DNA of 64,000 nucleotides, from positions 16,711,749-16,775,748 of the forward strand of contig NC_058514.1 in NCBI RefSeq assembly GCF_020382885.2, written 5' to 3'. Below the pieces are notes generated by a model, which ran no database searches, was not told where the DNA came from, and saw only the letters and a program-made list of their open reading frames with translations. This DNA comes from Scatophagus argus. Taxonomy: Eukaryota; Chordata; Actinopteri; Scatophagidae. Position numbers and translations under genes: made by a program. Shown here piece after piece: positions 48,501 to 60,425 of the stretch (position 1 is the stretch's first letter; every line of letters starts with the position of its first letter).

Positions 48501-49671
48501 ACACTTGTATTTTAAAAAGAAGTTCACAATTTTTGGCACTGCACAGGTGCAGCAGTGTCACATTATGAGCACAGCAGCAGCATGCTGCACAAAATCTGAT
48601 ATAAATATCTATATAATTAGATTATCAGAGTGATAATTTATCGGTCCAATAAATATCATGCATCCCTACAAGATATGTTTAAAAATTAAAGAAAATACCA
48701 TGGTCAGCAGCCTGAAAGCCTCCCTGCAGCAGCAGCAGCTAACATTGGCATGGCAGCAGTCAGGACTGCACTTTGAATGATGAAACTTTTAGTAATCATC
48801 AATTTCATTGATGTAATTAATTAGCTAGTTGGAGATAACTGGGTGAAAAAATTACTTTTGGGTATTGTTTCAAAAGTGAACGGCGCCCAAATGAAACTGA
48901 ATACAGATCAAGACTCAACTCTTAACTTGTCCCCTCACAGCACAGTTTTGCAGGTGTGTCAGAGACGGTGAGAAACAGGCCATCACAGATTGACTGGATT
49001 ATTTTAACCTTGTTTCAGCATGCTATCATGTATCATATCACATGTGCACTCACGCTGTGAAGTCGGCTGCAGCAGTGGCTGCCTTGGTGGCGTCTGTGTT
49101 CAGAGTGGCTCCCCAGACAGCACCTTTGTGACCCAGAAACGTTCCTATCCAGTCCCCTGTGTCTCCCTGGCGCAACATGGGCTTGCCATCTGACAAAGAG
49201 ACAGAGGTTACATCTTAGGGGCGTTTAACAGCAGATGACAGCTGTGACAAAACCTGTGGATACCCAGGTTAACAGGTGTCACACATACCACTCTGCTTTG
49301 AGGATGTCTGATATCGAACTGTAACGGAATTCTTCTGAGACCACATTTTAATTGACTTCAGTTAAATGACAACTGTGGGAAAACGAAGTCTTTAGCACAC
49401 AACTACAAAGCCTGCACACACAAGGACATTTAACACTTTCACAAAAATACAGGATACAGGGTGACGTATTCAGTCACCTGCCTAGATTTACGTCTTGGAT
49501 CCAGTTTACTAAACCTTAACGTTAAGTTATATGCTTCACAGGCTGTCCATCAGTCTCACCCTTGCAGGCGCTGATGAGGAAGTAGCCATAGGGAGTGATT
49601 CCACTAAAGGCCAGGTCCACCACAGGTCGAGTATGACCGGAGCAGGTGAGCGGAGTCTGTCTCATCGCCAT
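44165..49671 (-). CDS. strap: STRAP WD40-repeat protein (whole coding locus)
   Basis: Serine-threonine kinase receptor-associated protein, also called UNRIP. It is a seven-blade WD40 scaffold of the SMN complex that also restrains TGF-beta signalling with SMAD7. Nine coding exons join in phase: 49671-49560, 49189-49054, 47193-47112, 46980-46908, 46656-46557, 46364-46227, 45966-45830, 45210-45061 and 44226-44165. They total 990 nt, or 329 residues. Start [20 protein letters not shown] and many blocks ([20 protein letters not shown]) are nearly identical to human. The human protein is 350 residues; the roughly 20-residue loss falls in the acidic C-terminal tail, where no extra exon was found. 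All introns are GT-AG. Confidence 0.97.
45061..45210 (-). CDS. strap: strap coding exon (residues 260-309)
   Basis: Encodes [40 protein letters not shown] and YGLWKCVLP, the last WD blade with its GH...LRLW signature. The donor is CCGG|GTAACG. Confidence 0.97.
45312..45600 (-). repeat. TTGAA-tailed repeat with (GA)n, inside strap intron
   Basis: The same sequence as 7915-8167 with few changes, including the hairpin ctgccttTTAGaaggcag, extended at its right end by (GA)n (45561-45598). It is in sense with strap. The Ser-Leu-repeat open frames here come from the element. Confidence 0.88.
45830..45966 (-). CDS. strap: strap coding exon (residues 214-259)
   Basis: Encodes [40 protein letters not shown] and TKEEL. 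It matches human [21 protein letters not shown] and GGEDFKLYKYDY. Confidence 0.97.
46227..46364 (-). CDS. strap: strap coding exon (residues 168-213)
   Basis: Encodes [40 protein letters not shown] and FYNAL. Begins by completing the WD signature VRLWD (here IRLWD) of the previous exon. Confidence 0.96.
46557..46656 (-). CDS. strap: strap coding exon (residues 135-167)
   Basis: Encodes [20 protein letters not shown] then [13 protein letters not shown]. The acceptor is TTAAG at 46660-46657, not the nearby CTCAG, because only the former keeps the frame and gives [10 protein letters not shown], matching human EAEPKEISGH. Confidence 0.94.
46908..46980 (-). CDS. strap: strap coding exon (residues 111-134)
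   Basis: Encodes [20 protein letters not shown] then NPEA, matching human [20 protein letters not shown]. The donor is GCAG|GTAAGT. Confidence 0.97.
47112..47193 (-). CDS. strap: strap coding exon (residues 83-110)
   Basis: Encodes [20 protein letters not shown] then KTVSFTE. It matches human [20 protein letters not shown]. The donor is GAG|GTCAGT. Confidence 0.97.
47200..49050. other. strap intron
   Basis: About 1.86 kb between exons 49054 and 47193. The 155-codon plus-strand open frame (47544-48011) shows no family features and ends in low-complexity sequence. No repeat was identified with confidence. Confidence 0.6.
49054..49189 (-). CDS. strap: strap coding exon (residues 38-82)
   Basis: Encodes [40 protein letters not shown] and ADFTA, identical to human except for one residue (LNT for LNK). 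The donor is ACAGC|GTGAGT. Confidence 0.98.
49560..49671 (-). CDS. strap: strap first coding exon (residues 1-37)
   Basis: Encodes [20 protein letters not shown] then [17 protein letters not shown], identical to human over this stretch. The context ACGATGG is a fair start. The donor is AAGG|GTGAGA. Confidence 0.98.
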
Positions 49672-50018
49672 CGTCCTCCAGCTGGCCAGGAGACGGTTCG
49701 CACTATGGGAGAAGACAGCTGGACGCTAGCGGCTAGCTGTCTGGAACGGCTAGCAGGCTAAAAAATAAAACAAACTAGCTAATATCTTGTATAAATAATT
49801 TCTGTTAGCCAGCAGTTGGCTGCTGGTTGGACTTTATCTGAAATGAGTGAGAAGTAATTACGTAGCTTTGTCAAACTAAACGGTAGGTCTCCCCCCCAGC
49901 GAAGGAATGGCTATCGTGCTAATAGCTACAACATTGCAACTAACTAGCAACGTGCAATGCCGCCTAACTACAGCACGGATGATATAGCCGGTGTTCCGCT
50001 AGCCACAACAACGATAAT

Positions 50019-50026
50019 ACTTCCGG
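50019..50026 (-). promoter_or_regulatory. ETS/GABP-type site upstream of strap
   Basis: ACTTCCGG on plus (CCGGAAGT on the gene strand), about 350 bp upstream of the strap start codon. ETS sites are frequent in housekeeping promoters. The transcription start itself is not identified. Confidence 0.4.
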
Positions 50027-50049
50027 TGCAATATTTTTTTAAAATAAAA

Positions 50050-51150
50050 GCTTTGCCCCTTCAAACAGACTACAGCGCTGACTGTGGTTTCATAGAGTGT
50101 TTAAAACAAAATAAATAAGACATTATGAGATAAATGCTCATATGAAAAATATGCTTTAACTGTGACAATTTAATGTTATGTTAATCAGTTTAATATGGTT
50201 TCAAACCTTTCTTACTTTTATTTTGAAGGTTTCACAACGACTTCTTCATGTACTTCAAAGAATAACCTCTTCTCGGGTGTATTGCTGCTCCCTGCAGGAT
50301 ATTGATACCGTTCCTTATACACGAATCACATCAGCACGATATTAGTATTCATCCCAAAATTTAGACTATTTGACTTTTGCTCCTGTTTTTCAGCCAATTT
50401 ACCTAATTCTTAGCGTCAATTACCTCACAAATGAGATCCTGTATTTCTCTCAAATTACTGTTTTTTTCAGACAAGAGTAGGTCTAACATATAAGGCATAT
50501 ATATTCAACACAACTATATAAAAGTCAACCCATAAAACCCAACACTGATAGATGATAATGATATCACTTGGTTAACTTACATACAGGGTTAGGTAGCAAC
50601 GGATTATATGTAATCTGCTTTATGTAATCAGATTACAAAAATACATAACTATATTAATATATTTTTTTAATATAAAGTTACATTTGAAAACATGTGTAAC
50701 CTGCGATTCCTTGATGCCACTTATGATCACGTCTATAAAATACGTCAGTTTTAAAATTAAGAAAACTTTATTTCATCATAACCAGAGCTCCGTTAATTCA
50801 TGAAAAGCGCGTGTGAATCACGGGACGTGACGAGTGAAAAACCGGCAGTGATGGATGATCCGTGTGCAGTTGATTCAGTGTTGTGTGGACATTCTTCACT
50901 TATCACTGTTCAGCACCAAAAAGGACATCATTTTATACACACTCCCTCCAGTAGATACATTATTAAACGTTACAAACTTTGAAACATGTAAAAATACATG
51001 TATATATTTTGAAATATTATTAATTACAAGCGTGGCCAGTGACAGAACAGTCCGATCTGCAGAGGGCGCATACAGCTCCTCATGCTCCGTGTTTCGTTAT
51101 AAGGCACAGCTGTATTCACTGAGGACGTAAAGCGCCTGATGTTAGCCTGC
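50050..51150. other. Divergent spacer between strap and bicd1
   Basis: AT-rich sequence from about 50050, becoming CpG-containing after about 51050. No repeat family or gene was seen. The open frames here lack any family motif. Confidence 0.55.
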
Positions 51151-51549
51151 AGCACGATGACAGGGAGCGGAGAGTGTGCCTTGCTTCACGGCTACAGGCA
51201 GAGATGGCGTCCTGATGCCGGTGAATAAGCAGAAAACAGAGCAGAGGGAGGGGAAAGGGATGCGGGCAGCGGAAGATGAGAAGCCGCATCATTTAGGGCA
51301 TCACATGGCAGAGGATGACTTTCTCCAGCGATGATGACGGGGCTTTGTGGGGTTTTTTTTGTTTTTTTTGGAGAACGCCTATTTTGTTCATGAGATTTGA
51401 AGCAGCGTTGTGATTCCTCAGAGGAGGCGAGGAGGTGGTGGTGGTGGTGGGGGGGGTTTGTTGTCTACCTCAGCTGTTTCTCCCTCCGGCGGGGCTCTCT
51501 GCTTATCCGACGCAGGGAGTGAGGGGGCAGAGGGAGGGACAGAGGGGCG
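51150..51549 (+). other. bicd1: bicd1 5' untranslated / promoter region
   Basis: GC-rich sequence leading to the start codon, with a (GGT)n/poly-G tract at 51433-51457. Several upstream ATGs occur. The transcription start is not defined. Confidence 0.5.
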
Positions 51550-51768
51550 ATGGCTGCTGGTGGAGCAGGATGCGGGGAAACGGTGGAGCAGTGCCGGGTC
51601 GAATTGGAGCGCCTGACCCGGGAGCTGGCGGAGGCCAACCGCGAGAAGATCCGGGCGGCGGAGTGCGGGCTGGCGGTCCTGGAGGAGAACCAGAGCCTGA
51701 AGCAGCAGTACTCCGAACTTGAGGCCGAACAGGAGGCGCTGAGGCTGGAGCTGGAGCAGCTGCAGGAG
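51550..51768 (+). CDS. bicd1: Bicaudal-D homologue, first coding exon (BICD1 type)
   Basis: Encodes residues 1-73 of a dynein/dynactin cargo adaptor: [40 protein letters not shown] and [22 protein letters not shown]. The heptad-rich coiled coil aligns with human BICD1 (ERLTKELTETTHEKIQAAEY, then LKQQYDELEAE). The LKQQY-ELEAE stretch is closer to BICD1 than to BICD2 (LKLQFEELEVD). The exon ends GAG|GTGGGC at the same place as in mammals, where AFGQ follows. The start context is GGGCGATGG. Only this exon is present; exon 2 is beyond the window, as expected for the very long first intron. Confidence 0.88.
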
Positions 51769-53272
51769 GTGGGCTCAGCAGGGGTATGGCCCGTTACTCG
51801 AATAAGTAAAGCGCTAGAGCACTAGTTCCAACCGACGCGCTTTAGGATGTGGTCTGCCGGTACATTATGGCAGCAGTCGCTTCACACAATAGCTAACGTT
51901 ACATCTGAATGATTTGAGTAGTAATAGGAGGATAATATTACAAATGAACAAAAGATCCAACAAAGTGTCTTGGTAAGGTGTTGGGACCAACACGTGCCAA
52001 AGCTCCATGGCTCCATGGCTTTGAGTGTGTGAACTTTGCTGGGAGGGACGGACGTCATCGTTTCCAAAGATGCTCCCTCAGTTGGTTGTTTTCAAGATGA
52101 CAGTGCTGTGTAACACAATCCTTCATAGCTGTTCGGTTGCGTTGAGATCCGCTGTGTGTATCATCATTTTCAAACATTCAGCGAACCATTCAGAGATGGT
52201 TCCCCCCCCCACGTCACTCACTGTCATCCATCACTTCATGTTGTTGTCCCATTCGACCTGCTAGACACTTAACAGTAGAGAGGCCCAGCTCATATAGAGC
52301 CAATGCAGCCTATGGTTTTAAAGGTAATATCATTTACATCGACTGCTTCTATGGAAATCCCTAAGCTATTTTCCTGAGGCTTCATCCCTTTAATGATTGT
52401 TTTCCACTCTGCTCTGAAGTACATGTTATGTTCTTTGCATTTTGTTATGTTTTAAATCACAGAAACACATTTTTTTTATGGCTTTTGATATTGAAATGTT
52501 GTTTGAAAAATTGAAATGATGAGATAAGTTGTGTGTCTGATGTCATAATTAAGAGACAGACAGACAAGGGCAGCTTCTTCATGTTCCCGGGGCTCAGTTT
52601 TCTAAATGAACTTTTTTTTTTCTTTTGTTACACTTCTAAAACTGATATGTGGAATAACTGAAAGGCAAAGAGACCTTGGGTTTCCTACTCAAAAAATAAT
52701 GTCAGTTGATTAAAGATGTGTTAAGCGACTTGAAGAGAAAAAAAAGAAGCTTTGAAAGCTTAAAATATGAAGAAACCTATGTTAGTAACTTATATACCTC
52801 TCGCTTTGGCAGGTACATGGAAGCTCCTATCAGGCACTAAGCTGTAGCTATATGTCTTAAATCTTTAAAACCTTAATTATTTTATGATGAGGCTGATGAT
52901 GAGATGTAGGCAGGTGTTGTGATCGCTCAGGTGTCAGGAAGCCACACCCCTGCAATGCTCTGACTGAGACACATACACATACATACGGGAAGGAGGAGAC
53001 AAGAGGGAGAACCAGGAAATACAAAGGGATGGAAAAAAAAGCTGTGAGTCATGGCTATAGCTGTGACAACGATTACTCAATTACACATCTTACAGTTTTA
53101 TAGCTTTTGGAGTCATGTTTGTGTCTGCTTGATGAATGAGAGTCCAAAATTCATCCTCTTTTAGTTCTGTCTTTGGTTTCTCCTGAGGGAAATGTCTGTC
53201 TCTTTAGCTGCTCCACTATATTTCATCAGCTACTCTCTTAACTCTGTCTGTGTGCTTTTTTAGGACTGAGAA

Positions 53273-53327
53273 GTGTACGCCGGGTGTACGCTGGGTGTAT
53301 GCTGGGTGTGCGCTGGGTGTACGCTGG
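53273..53327. repeat. 11-bp minisatellite, five units
   Basis: Five tandem copies of GTGTACGCTGG with single changes (ACGCCGG, ATGCTGG, GCGCTGG) in 55 bp, flanked by unique sequence and a poly-T run. Confidence 0.92.
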
Positions 53328-54425
53328 GTTTCGCTCTTTTTTTTCGCTTTGTGATCCATAAAAGCTAAAGAATGAGCAGAAAGATGTTAAAAAGCTCATT
53401 GGGCTGAGGGGAACTGCAGAGCTGCCATTATTCTCTGTGGTTCGTTTACATTTCACAAAGTCATCTGATCCATTGTTCAAATAAAAACAACTAGCCGTCT
53501 TTAGAGAGGCACATAACTGACTGTATATGTTAGAGTGTTTTTTTTTTGTTTGTTTTTTTTTACAGTATTTGTTGAAAATCTGAGCCAGCTTATGGCACTC
53601 TGACAGTACGGAAACGCTTGATTCTTTTTACTGAGAGCAACACTGGGAATGCTTGACTGTGTTCATAATCAACCCTCCAGCATGTCATCATTCACATATA
53701 TACAGTTGAAACATATTTCTCAACATCTGATGTCTTTGTTCATCTAATCCTTCATAGTGTTCTGTATCAGCTCTGCCTCGGGAGGAGATTTGTCTCCTCC
53801 GCTAAGTCTGATAATCAGTCTTAGCTAATGAGCTGCACCATTTTCACTTGTGATCAACTCATTTTTGTGATCTATAGGCATCAGAGAACAGCATTTTACC
53901 AGCACGGAGGCTAGTGTATAGTAACACTCACCGGTTTGTTAGTGGTAATACAGATGAATCAGGATTGGACTCGGAAGCTGACTGTGCAGTTACATCCTGA
54001 AGGTCAGTGTGTGTGTGTGTGTGTGTGAATGAATGGCTTGGGAGAAACAGGCAGGAGTACCAGTTCTCAAATTTGATGTGTCAACAGTATGCTATTTTTA
54101 ACTTATTTAAACATGGACACTTTGTTACTGACATCAGTGAACTGTGGTATTGTGGTATTACGGTGTCTGCATACTGTAATTCTGATTTACTACATTGTAG
54201 ATCTTAGTTTAGTAGTGATGGTCATCATTTCTATCAGTGATAACAACATGTTGCTCATTTCTGAACTCTGAGAAACACAAAGACCGATTTGGCCTAAAGG
54301 TTAGCAAAGTAGTGTCTTATTGTATTCTGATCTTACCAACAATTAAGTGGTTTGAAGCTCAGAAATTGGCTTGTTGAGGGCAGCAAGTACTGTTTTTTGT
54401 TACTGATTAATTCTTGGATGAATCT

Positions 54426-54522
54426 ATCCAATAGGGGTGCCATGGTGGTACGTTAGTTAGCAGTGTCACCTCACAGCAAGAGGGCTCCAGGTTCGAATCC
54501 GGGTCCTGCAGGGGTCCTTTTA
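54426..54522 (+). repeat. SINE head fragment
   Basis: tRNA-like head: 'ggggtgccatggtggtacgt', 'cacctcacagcaagagggct' and B-box GGTTCGAATCC. It is the plus-strand counterpart of the head at 1986-2036. Only the head is present. Confidence 0.72.
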
Positions 54523-54548
54523 GCACTACTGGAGTACTGGAACTATAG

Positions 54549-54645
54549 GTAATAATAATAATAATAATGTACAATATTACTTTAATAATTAGAATAACTA
54601 TAACAACAGGAATAATAATAGTAGTAGTAGTAGTAGTAGTAGTAG
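54549..54645. repeat. (AAT)n and (GTA)n microsatellites
   Basis: (AAT)n at 54550-54568 and again at 54611-54620, running into (GTA)n to 54645. Confidence 0.9.
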
Positions 54646-56383
54646 CAATAGAAGTATGGTAGAAATATGATGAAAATAATAATAATGATAGCAGTCAGCG
54701 TCAAGCCACACCATAGAATGGGGTCCAACAATGATCCATGGAACTTGAAAGCACAAAAGGGTACCTTTTGGCACCTGGATGAGACGCCAAGGGACGTAAC
54801 AAACCAGCGTTATTTGACGGCTCGTTTTTTCTGGCGGGAACGAGCGGGATTTAGGAGGGCAGCACGATCCAGTTCTTCTAATGGTCAGTAGAAGTTAATG
54901 GGAAAACTCCCAACGTTATTCTGGAAATACAGAGCTGCTAATTATTTTCTATGGGATGTTTTAGCCTTAATGTCCCCTAGTGTATGTCTCAGTTGCTATG
55001 ATACCATTTTTTAATGCTGCATGGTTGTCACCTCAGCTTCTAGATGGTTCTTCACCTCTGCCAAAATTCGACCAGGGATATCTTGTTTGAGTCATCACCC
55101 ATTTTCTCTAAAGTCAGGCTGTTTCTCATAATGTCATTCCTGACTGATAATACAGATACTTTAAGGCCAGCAAAAACATTTTGCACAACATCTCCTTCAT
55201 TCTTTACTATTTTCACTCTCTATAAACTGTCTTCCTCCATAAACACGTTGTCTTCATCTAATCTCCTGTCAAGGCCCACTAAGTCAATGCCTCTCATTTC
55301 ATCTCATTCCAGCTCATTGGATTGCTATCGATCCTCTCTGTCACAGGCATTAAATGGTTACACTGATGTGGTTAAGCTGGTGTGAGAGGGCTAATACCTT
55401 GGCTATTTTTTACTTTTTGCTTTTATCAAGTTTTTCTGAAAGAAAAATGACAGCATTCTGTGCTGTATGACATTTACACTTGACATGTCACCTTCTTACA
55501 AGAGATTCCTCATGTCGTATCCCCCCTGCATTCAGAATTAATGAATAAGAAAGAAAATGAAATTATATGGAAAAACTGATGACAGGTTTATGTAGATGGA
55601 AAAACTGAAAATTAGCATTATGTGCACCCACACCAGCAGATTTAATCCAACTTCCTCTGCTGGCATCAATTAAATCTCTAAAAATGTATTTCTGTTTTTT
55701 AAATGGCTTCGATGGTCCTCATTTCATTCATTTATTTATTCATAATGACAACTCACCAATCAATATTTCTATTAAATGTGCTAGTGTTTTCCGACTGTAG
55801 CTTTACGGGCTTTCATTTAGCATGTGCAGATCTGTATAGCCTCTGCCTCTGTCTTCACTCACCTGTCCGCCGCTGTCTGCATCTCAAGTAAACCTGCTCA
55901 ACAACACGCAGGACTCACTGGTGATGGGTCGACCCGGGTGCACCACAGGAATGGGTCAGCTTACAAGAAAATATTATGACCGAGCAGCACTCTCATTAAG
56001 TAATCAACTATGGTTTGTGTATCAGATGGAGAGAGAAAATTATCAGTTCTTGTCTTATACAAAGAATGCAGGATCAACCTCGGAAAGTGCTGTGGCACTA
56101 GTTAATAAGGATTACGGCAATGTCATTATTTTCACAGCTAGCTGGTATTCAAATTTTGAACTTATTATGGAATTAGATTAAAGGCAAAAGAGCACCAAAG
56201 TTATTGTGTACCAAATTGCAAGGCAGTCCCTCCATTAGGGACATTTTTCTCTTTGATATTTTTTTAAATTGTTTTTTTAAAAAATATATAAATAAAAACA
56301 TGACTTAAAAATAATTCAAAAATTTAAAAGTAATTTGTAAAATGTAGTGAGTCCCCGGCTGGTTTGTACTCAGTCAAGATAAA

Positions 56384-56590
56384 TAGATCCATGCATTATC
56401 TATAAGTGCTTATCCTTTGGAGGGGCGTGGGAGGCTGACATTTTGAGGCGGCTTGACACGCAGGAACAAGCGCACTCAAATTCACAACTACAGGAAATTT
56501 AGCACACTGTGGGAGGAAGCTGGCGCATCCCGATAGACACAAGAACATGCAAATTCTGCACGCCAGCTGGTTGACGGGTTCCTACCTGGA
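56384..56590 (-). repeat. Diverged SINE-like copy
   Basis: 'atccatgcattatctataag' with 'tgcttatcc', later 'gtgggaggaagctggcgcat' and 'aacatgcaaattctgcacgc', match the body of the family at 1783-2036 in the same orientation. It is heavily decayed. Confidence 0.6.
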
Positions 56591-56689
56591 ACTTTCTGCA
56601 GCCACAAGAAAAAAAATAAAAATAAAAAAAGAGGAAAGAAATAGAACTGGTTTCAAAACATTAGAGGGGAATGCATCTGTGTGACGCTG

Positions 56690-56765
56690 GAATATAGCAC
56701 CTGGAGACAATTTTGATTGTAAAAGGTGTTAGATAAATAAAATTGGATTGAAATTAAATTGAAAT
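56690..56765 (+). repeat. Tail fragment of the 28-kb repeat subfamily
   Basis: 'gcacctggagacaattttga', 'ttgtaaaaggtgttagataa' and 'ataaaattggattgaaatt' are the reverse complement of the low-coordinate end of 28142-28340. Confidence 0.65.
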
Positions 56766-59700
56766 ATAATACAACGGCATGGCAGTACAAAGTTGGAAAG
56801 GAGGATATTAGGGAGGCTGTAGCATATTGATAGTGATGATATTGGTTGACTTCACCACTTGCCAAAGGAAAAACACTATGTTTTTATGTTCTGTTTTATA
56901 GATCAATTTAGTCTATAAATCTTTTTTTTTCAGGATCAGTAAAGTTAGCTAACATTACCGGTGCAGAAAAAAATATTTGTGAAATGTAAGATTCTGCATA
57001 TAATTGAGGTGGGGCAAGTACATATATCAGCCCAAGTAAAGCGGTCTTGTTTTTGTTGCGGATTAAAGGTATACCATCGGGGAAATTGCCACCATGTTCT
57101 TAAGCTGTCTACTGTCTGTAAATTACTTACATTTCTTAAACAAGTCAAACTGTAAAACAGTGCAAAGGCAACTGGCACCAACGCAGGACCTTATACTTAA
57201 TGGTCACATGGCTCCTCTAGCGGGTTGTAATGAGCTAGCCACAGCTCGCTGCTAATTAGCTCAACTGGAGTCCATCACATTGATTTGTACGGCGACCCTC
57301 ACCTCCATCCACTCTGTGTAATAAGGTTCAGTACCTCCTTATTAAATAGAAAAATACTACCATACACCTTTTAGTCTTTTAGCCTTTATAAAAACCACAC
57401 GTGTAGCCTAGTGAGCGCGCATCACATTTCAACAGACATGCAAATAATGGCAACAAAAAAGCAGGTGATATTTTAAAAGTTATGGATTGCTTATTTGAAA
57501 ATATAACTAAATAACCAATTATGTGAGTTGCACAACTAACATATTATAATAGTCTTTACAAGAAAAAGCAATCTGAGTACATTCAGTCATGGTTTGCTTG
57601 CCAAATAAGAACATTTGGTAAGTCATGAAAGGACTTATTGCATTGTTTTGTTTTTTTTTTTGTTGTTTTTTGATGCTTTTCCTGTGTTTCATTGCAGCTG
57701 ATGGATAAACTGTCCTGGAAATCAGTTCTGGCAGACATGTTTGGCCACCAAATTCCATCCATCCCCGCTTGTGATAGGCCAGTCACAACTGTTTATCTAA
57801 TAATGGTGGTTCTTAATATGATGACTGACAGGAGCACGTCACTGGCACAGATTTGAAATGGTATGTGTTTGCCGCTGTGATTGGTTGTATGTCAGTTGCG
57901 TCCTGGGTCATTTTGGTCTGCACCTGTTGATAATGCCCCTTGGAAATCAAGCATGAACTAGTAGACTCCAGACTAATACACATTTTCAAACTAGTCTATC
58001 CATGCTTGGCTATAGATAACCAAAATAACATGCCACAAATCATGTGAATAATAATAGTTTAATTAGTTAATTCAAAGCCCTTTCTGCACTGGAATTAAAT
58101 CAGAGCTTCAAATACATTCATGCTTCTTTGTTTTGTGAAGGACATTTTGACTCATTTTCTTCTAATTATTTGACGAAAACAATGATACTTATATAACAAC
58201 ACATCACACACGCGGTTTTAACTGTAATCTAAAAAGTAAACAAAAACAAACACCTTGAACCAGTACAACCAGTACAGCAATAATCGTGAGGAAAATATTG
58301 CACTCTATCATTGAACCTGGGCTTGTAAAATAGTTATGAACAGGATTATTTAAATAATTCACATGATGTCAGTTTCAATGAAATGAGAATAAACCTGAGC
58401 TAGTCTGTTCTTAAGATGAAGAGCAGGAAAAAAGATAATTAGAGAATTAGATAAAATAAAAATGTACATACGCACACACAAGTTGTTTGGCATACACAGT
58501 TTGATAAATTAAAAAAAAAAATCTATAAAAATATACATTTATATTTTCAATATGTTAGAATAAAACATGATAAAATAAAAATGCAAGTAGATAAAAGCAA
58601 TGAGAAGTGTCACATAAAAATGATGGGGTGAGCAATGAATGAAAATGTAGGTACCAGTTCCAATGTACCAAGTCACAAGCAGTGAAGAAAGTGAACAAAG
58701 AGCACAGAGAACGCGTTTGTGGGCGGAACGAATGGAGAGGTGATGAAAAATGCAGCGACTGCATCGGTGCAGCCATCGAGGCTAAAAACAGAACGTGACT
58801 AAGTGACCCACGGGAACGCTCTATTACTCCTCTGTGATGTCACACAGCCAATAGGATGCCTCCCTCCTCGTGTTGTTGTTGTTACCGGACACTGACTCCC
58901 AGTCAGCTTTCTACCTCCCTCACCAGGATTTAGATATGACAGGTTATGGATCCTCCTCCTCTGTAGATCCAAAGAGGAACAAGAAAACACAACACCAGCA
59001 AGAACAGGACACTGAAAATTTATTCAGGCAGAAGTTTAAGTTCTGCTTCAAAAGTGTGTGTTGAGAAGACAGACGGTTAATTCACCTTTCCGGTCATTTT
59101 GATGCTGTAGTTTGCAGTTGTGTTGGATTGTGCCACATATTTCGTCTTCTTCCTCTAGTGTGTACACTTGAGACAAACCATGGAGCTCTACTATCTGTTA
59201 GTTATGAAAGCGACTCAGCCACATGCTCAGAAGCACTTAAGAACTGACTGGATGTATAAAAGATGCATCTCTTACCAAGAGCGTCTGTATGTGCACATGC
59301 ACACGAGCACAGAGCAGAGAGGACTTAATTATTCATTAACTATGAGGTCATGATGATTCCTGTCTCTGTTTTTTTCTGTGTTTCAGTCACCAAACACTGA
59401 GGGGGGGGAGACATTTGTGTGTGAATGTAGAAAAGCTGGAGTGATGTCATGAATAAGCGTCTGTATTCTGTTAGATCTGTTAGATTTTGTTGACCATCGT
59501 GGATTGCACGGCGGGTTGGTGACTACCTTGTCTCTGTCAGATGACACTGGATGCGCATGTGCAATGCTTGTTTTCTTTAAGCAGAAGTGTATTTTGCTAC
59601 AACTGGTGTCTTGTTTTTAGCGTCATCATTCATAATAACTGAAACTAATAATCTAATAACTAAGTGCACTCGCCGAGTTAATTTCTGTGATGCGGTAATG

Positions 59701-59776
59701 CTGCGACATCGCCGCAGAGGTCAGCAGTCAGGCCGCAAACAAACAACAGACAAACTTATTTGGAAGAGAAGGCGAT

Positions 59777-59816
59777 CAATCAATTCAATTTAATTCAATT
59801 TATTTTTATAGTGCTG
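59777..59816 (-). repeat. Tail fragment of TTGAA-tailed repeat
   Basis: 'caattcaatttaattcaatt' followed by 'tatttttatagtgctgtga' resembles the first 40 bases of the family in plus-strand reading. Its body is absent here, but an opposite-orientation copy starts about 340 bp to the right. Confidence 0.5.
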
Positions 59817-60159
59817 TGATGGAAATTTTGTATGCTCTGTCGTAACAATGACATAGTGTTTACTTTTACTTCATACTTAATGTAGTTAATCTGTAGCTTT
59901 AGTTGTGTAGTGTTATAGTGACCAAGTAATGACCTGGTGAACTGACTGTTACAGTCCCGTTATAAATAACATCCTGGATAAAGCAGAGGGCAGGAAGAGA
60001 TCTTCATCTCACAAGAGATAATCCTGAATTGGGGTACTAACAGTTATTTATTATATCTGTTTTTCCTCCAACCTGTGAAGGATTGTCTTTGAAGAACCAG
60101 AGACACATCAGAAAATATAAAATGAGAATGAGAAAAGTCTTCAACCAGTGGGGCACAAC

Positions 60160-60425
60160 TCTGAACCAACCGGTCAAGGCAGATGGCCGCCCATCTTGAG
60201 CCGGGGTCTGCTCTGAGGTTTCTGCCTTCTAAAAGGCAGTTTTTCCTCACCACTGTCGCCGAGTGCTTGCTCAAGGGGGAATGTTGGGCTCTCTGTATTA
60301 CAATTTAATTAAAGAGTTTGGTCTAGAGCTGCTCTAATTGGAAAGTGTCATGAGATAACTTTTGTTGTGAATTGGCGCTATATAAATAAACTGAATTGAA
60401 CTGAATTGAATTGAATTGAATTGAA
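60160..60425 (+). repeat. TTGAA-tailed repeat, full copy with long tail
   Basis: 'aaccaaccggtcaaggcaga', hairpin ctgccttCTAAaaggcag, 'caagggggaatgttgggctc', 'ctatataaataaactgaatt' and then about six TTGAA/TTGAAC units. It is nearly identical to 15803-16055. Confidence 0.87.

Noticed and set aside
51410-51722. Two other-frame open frames over the bicd1 start region
   Set aside because: Frame shadows in GC-rich sequence; only the frame from 51550 matches the Bicaudal-D coiled coil.
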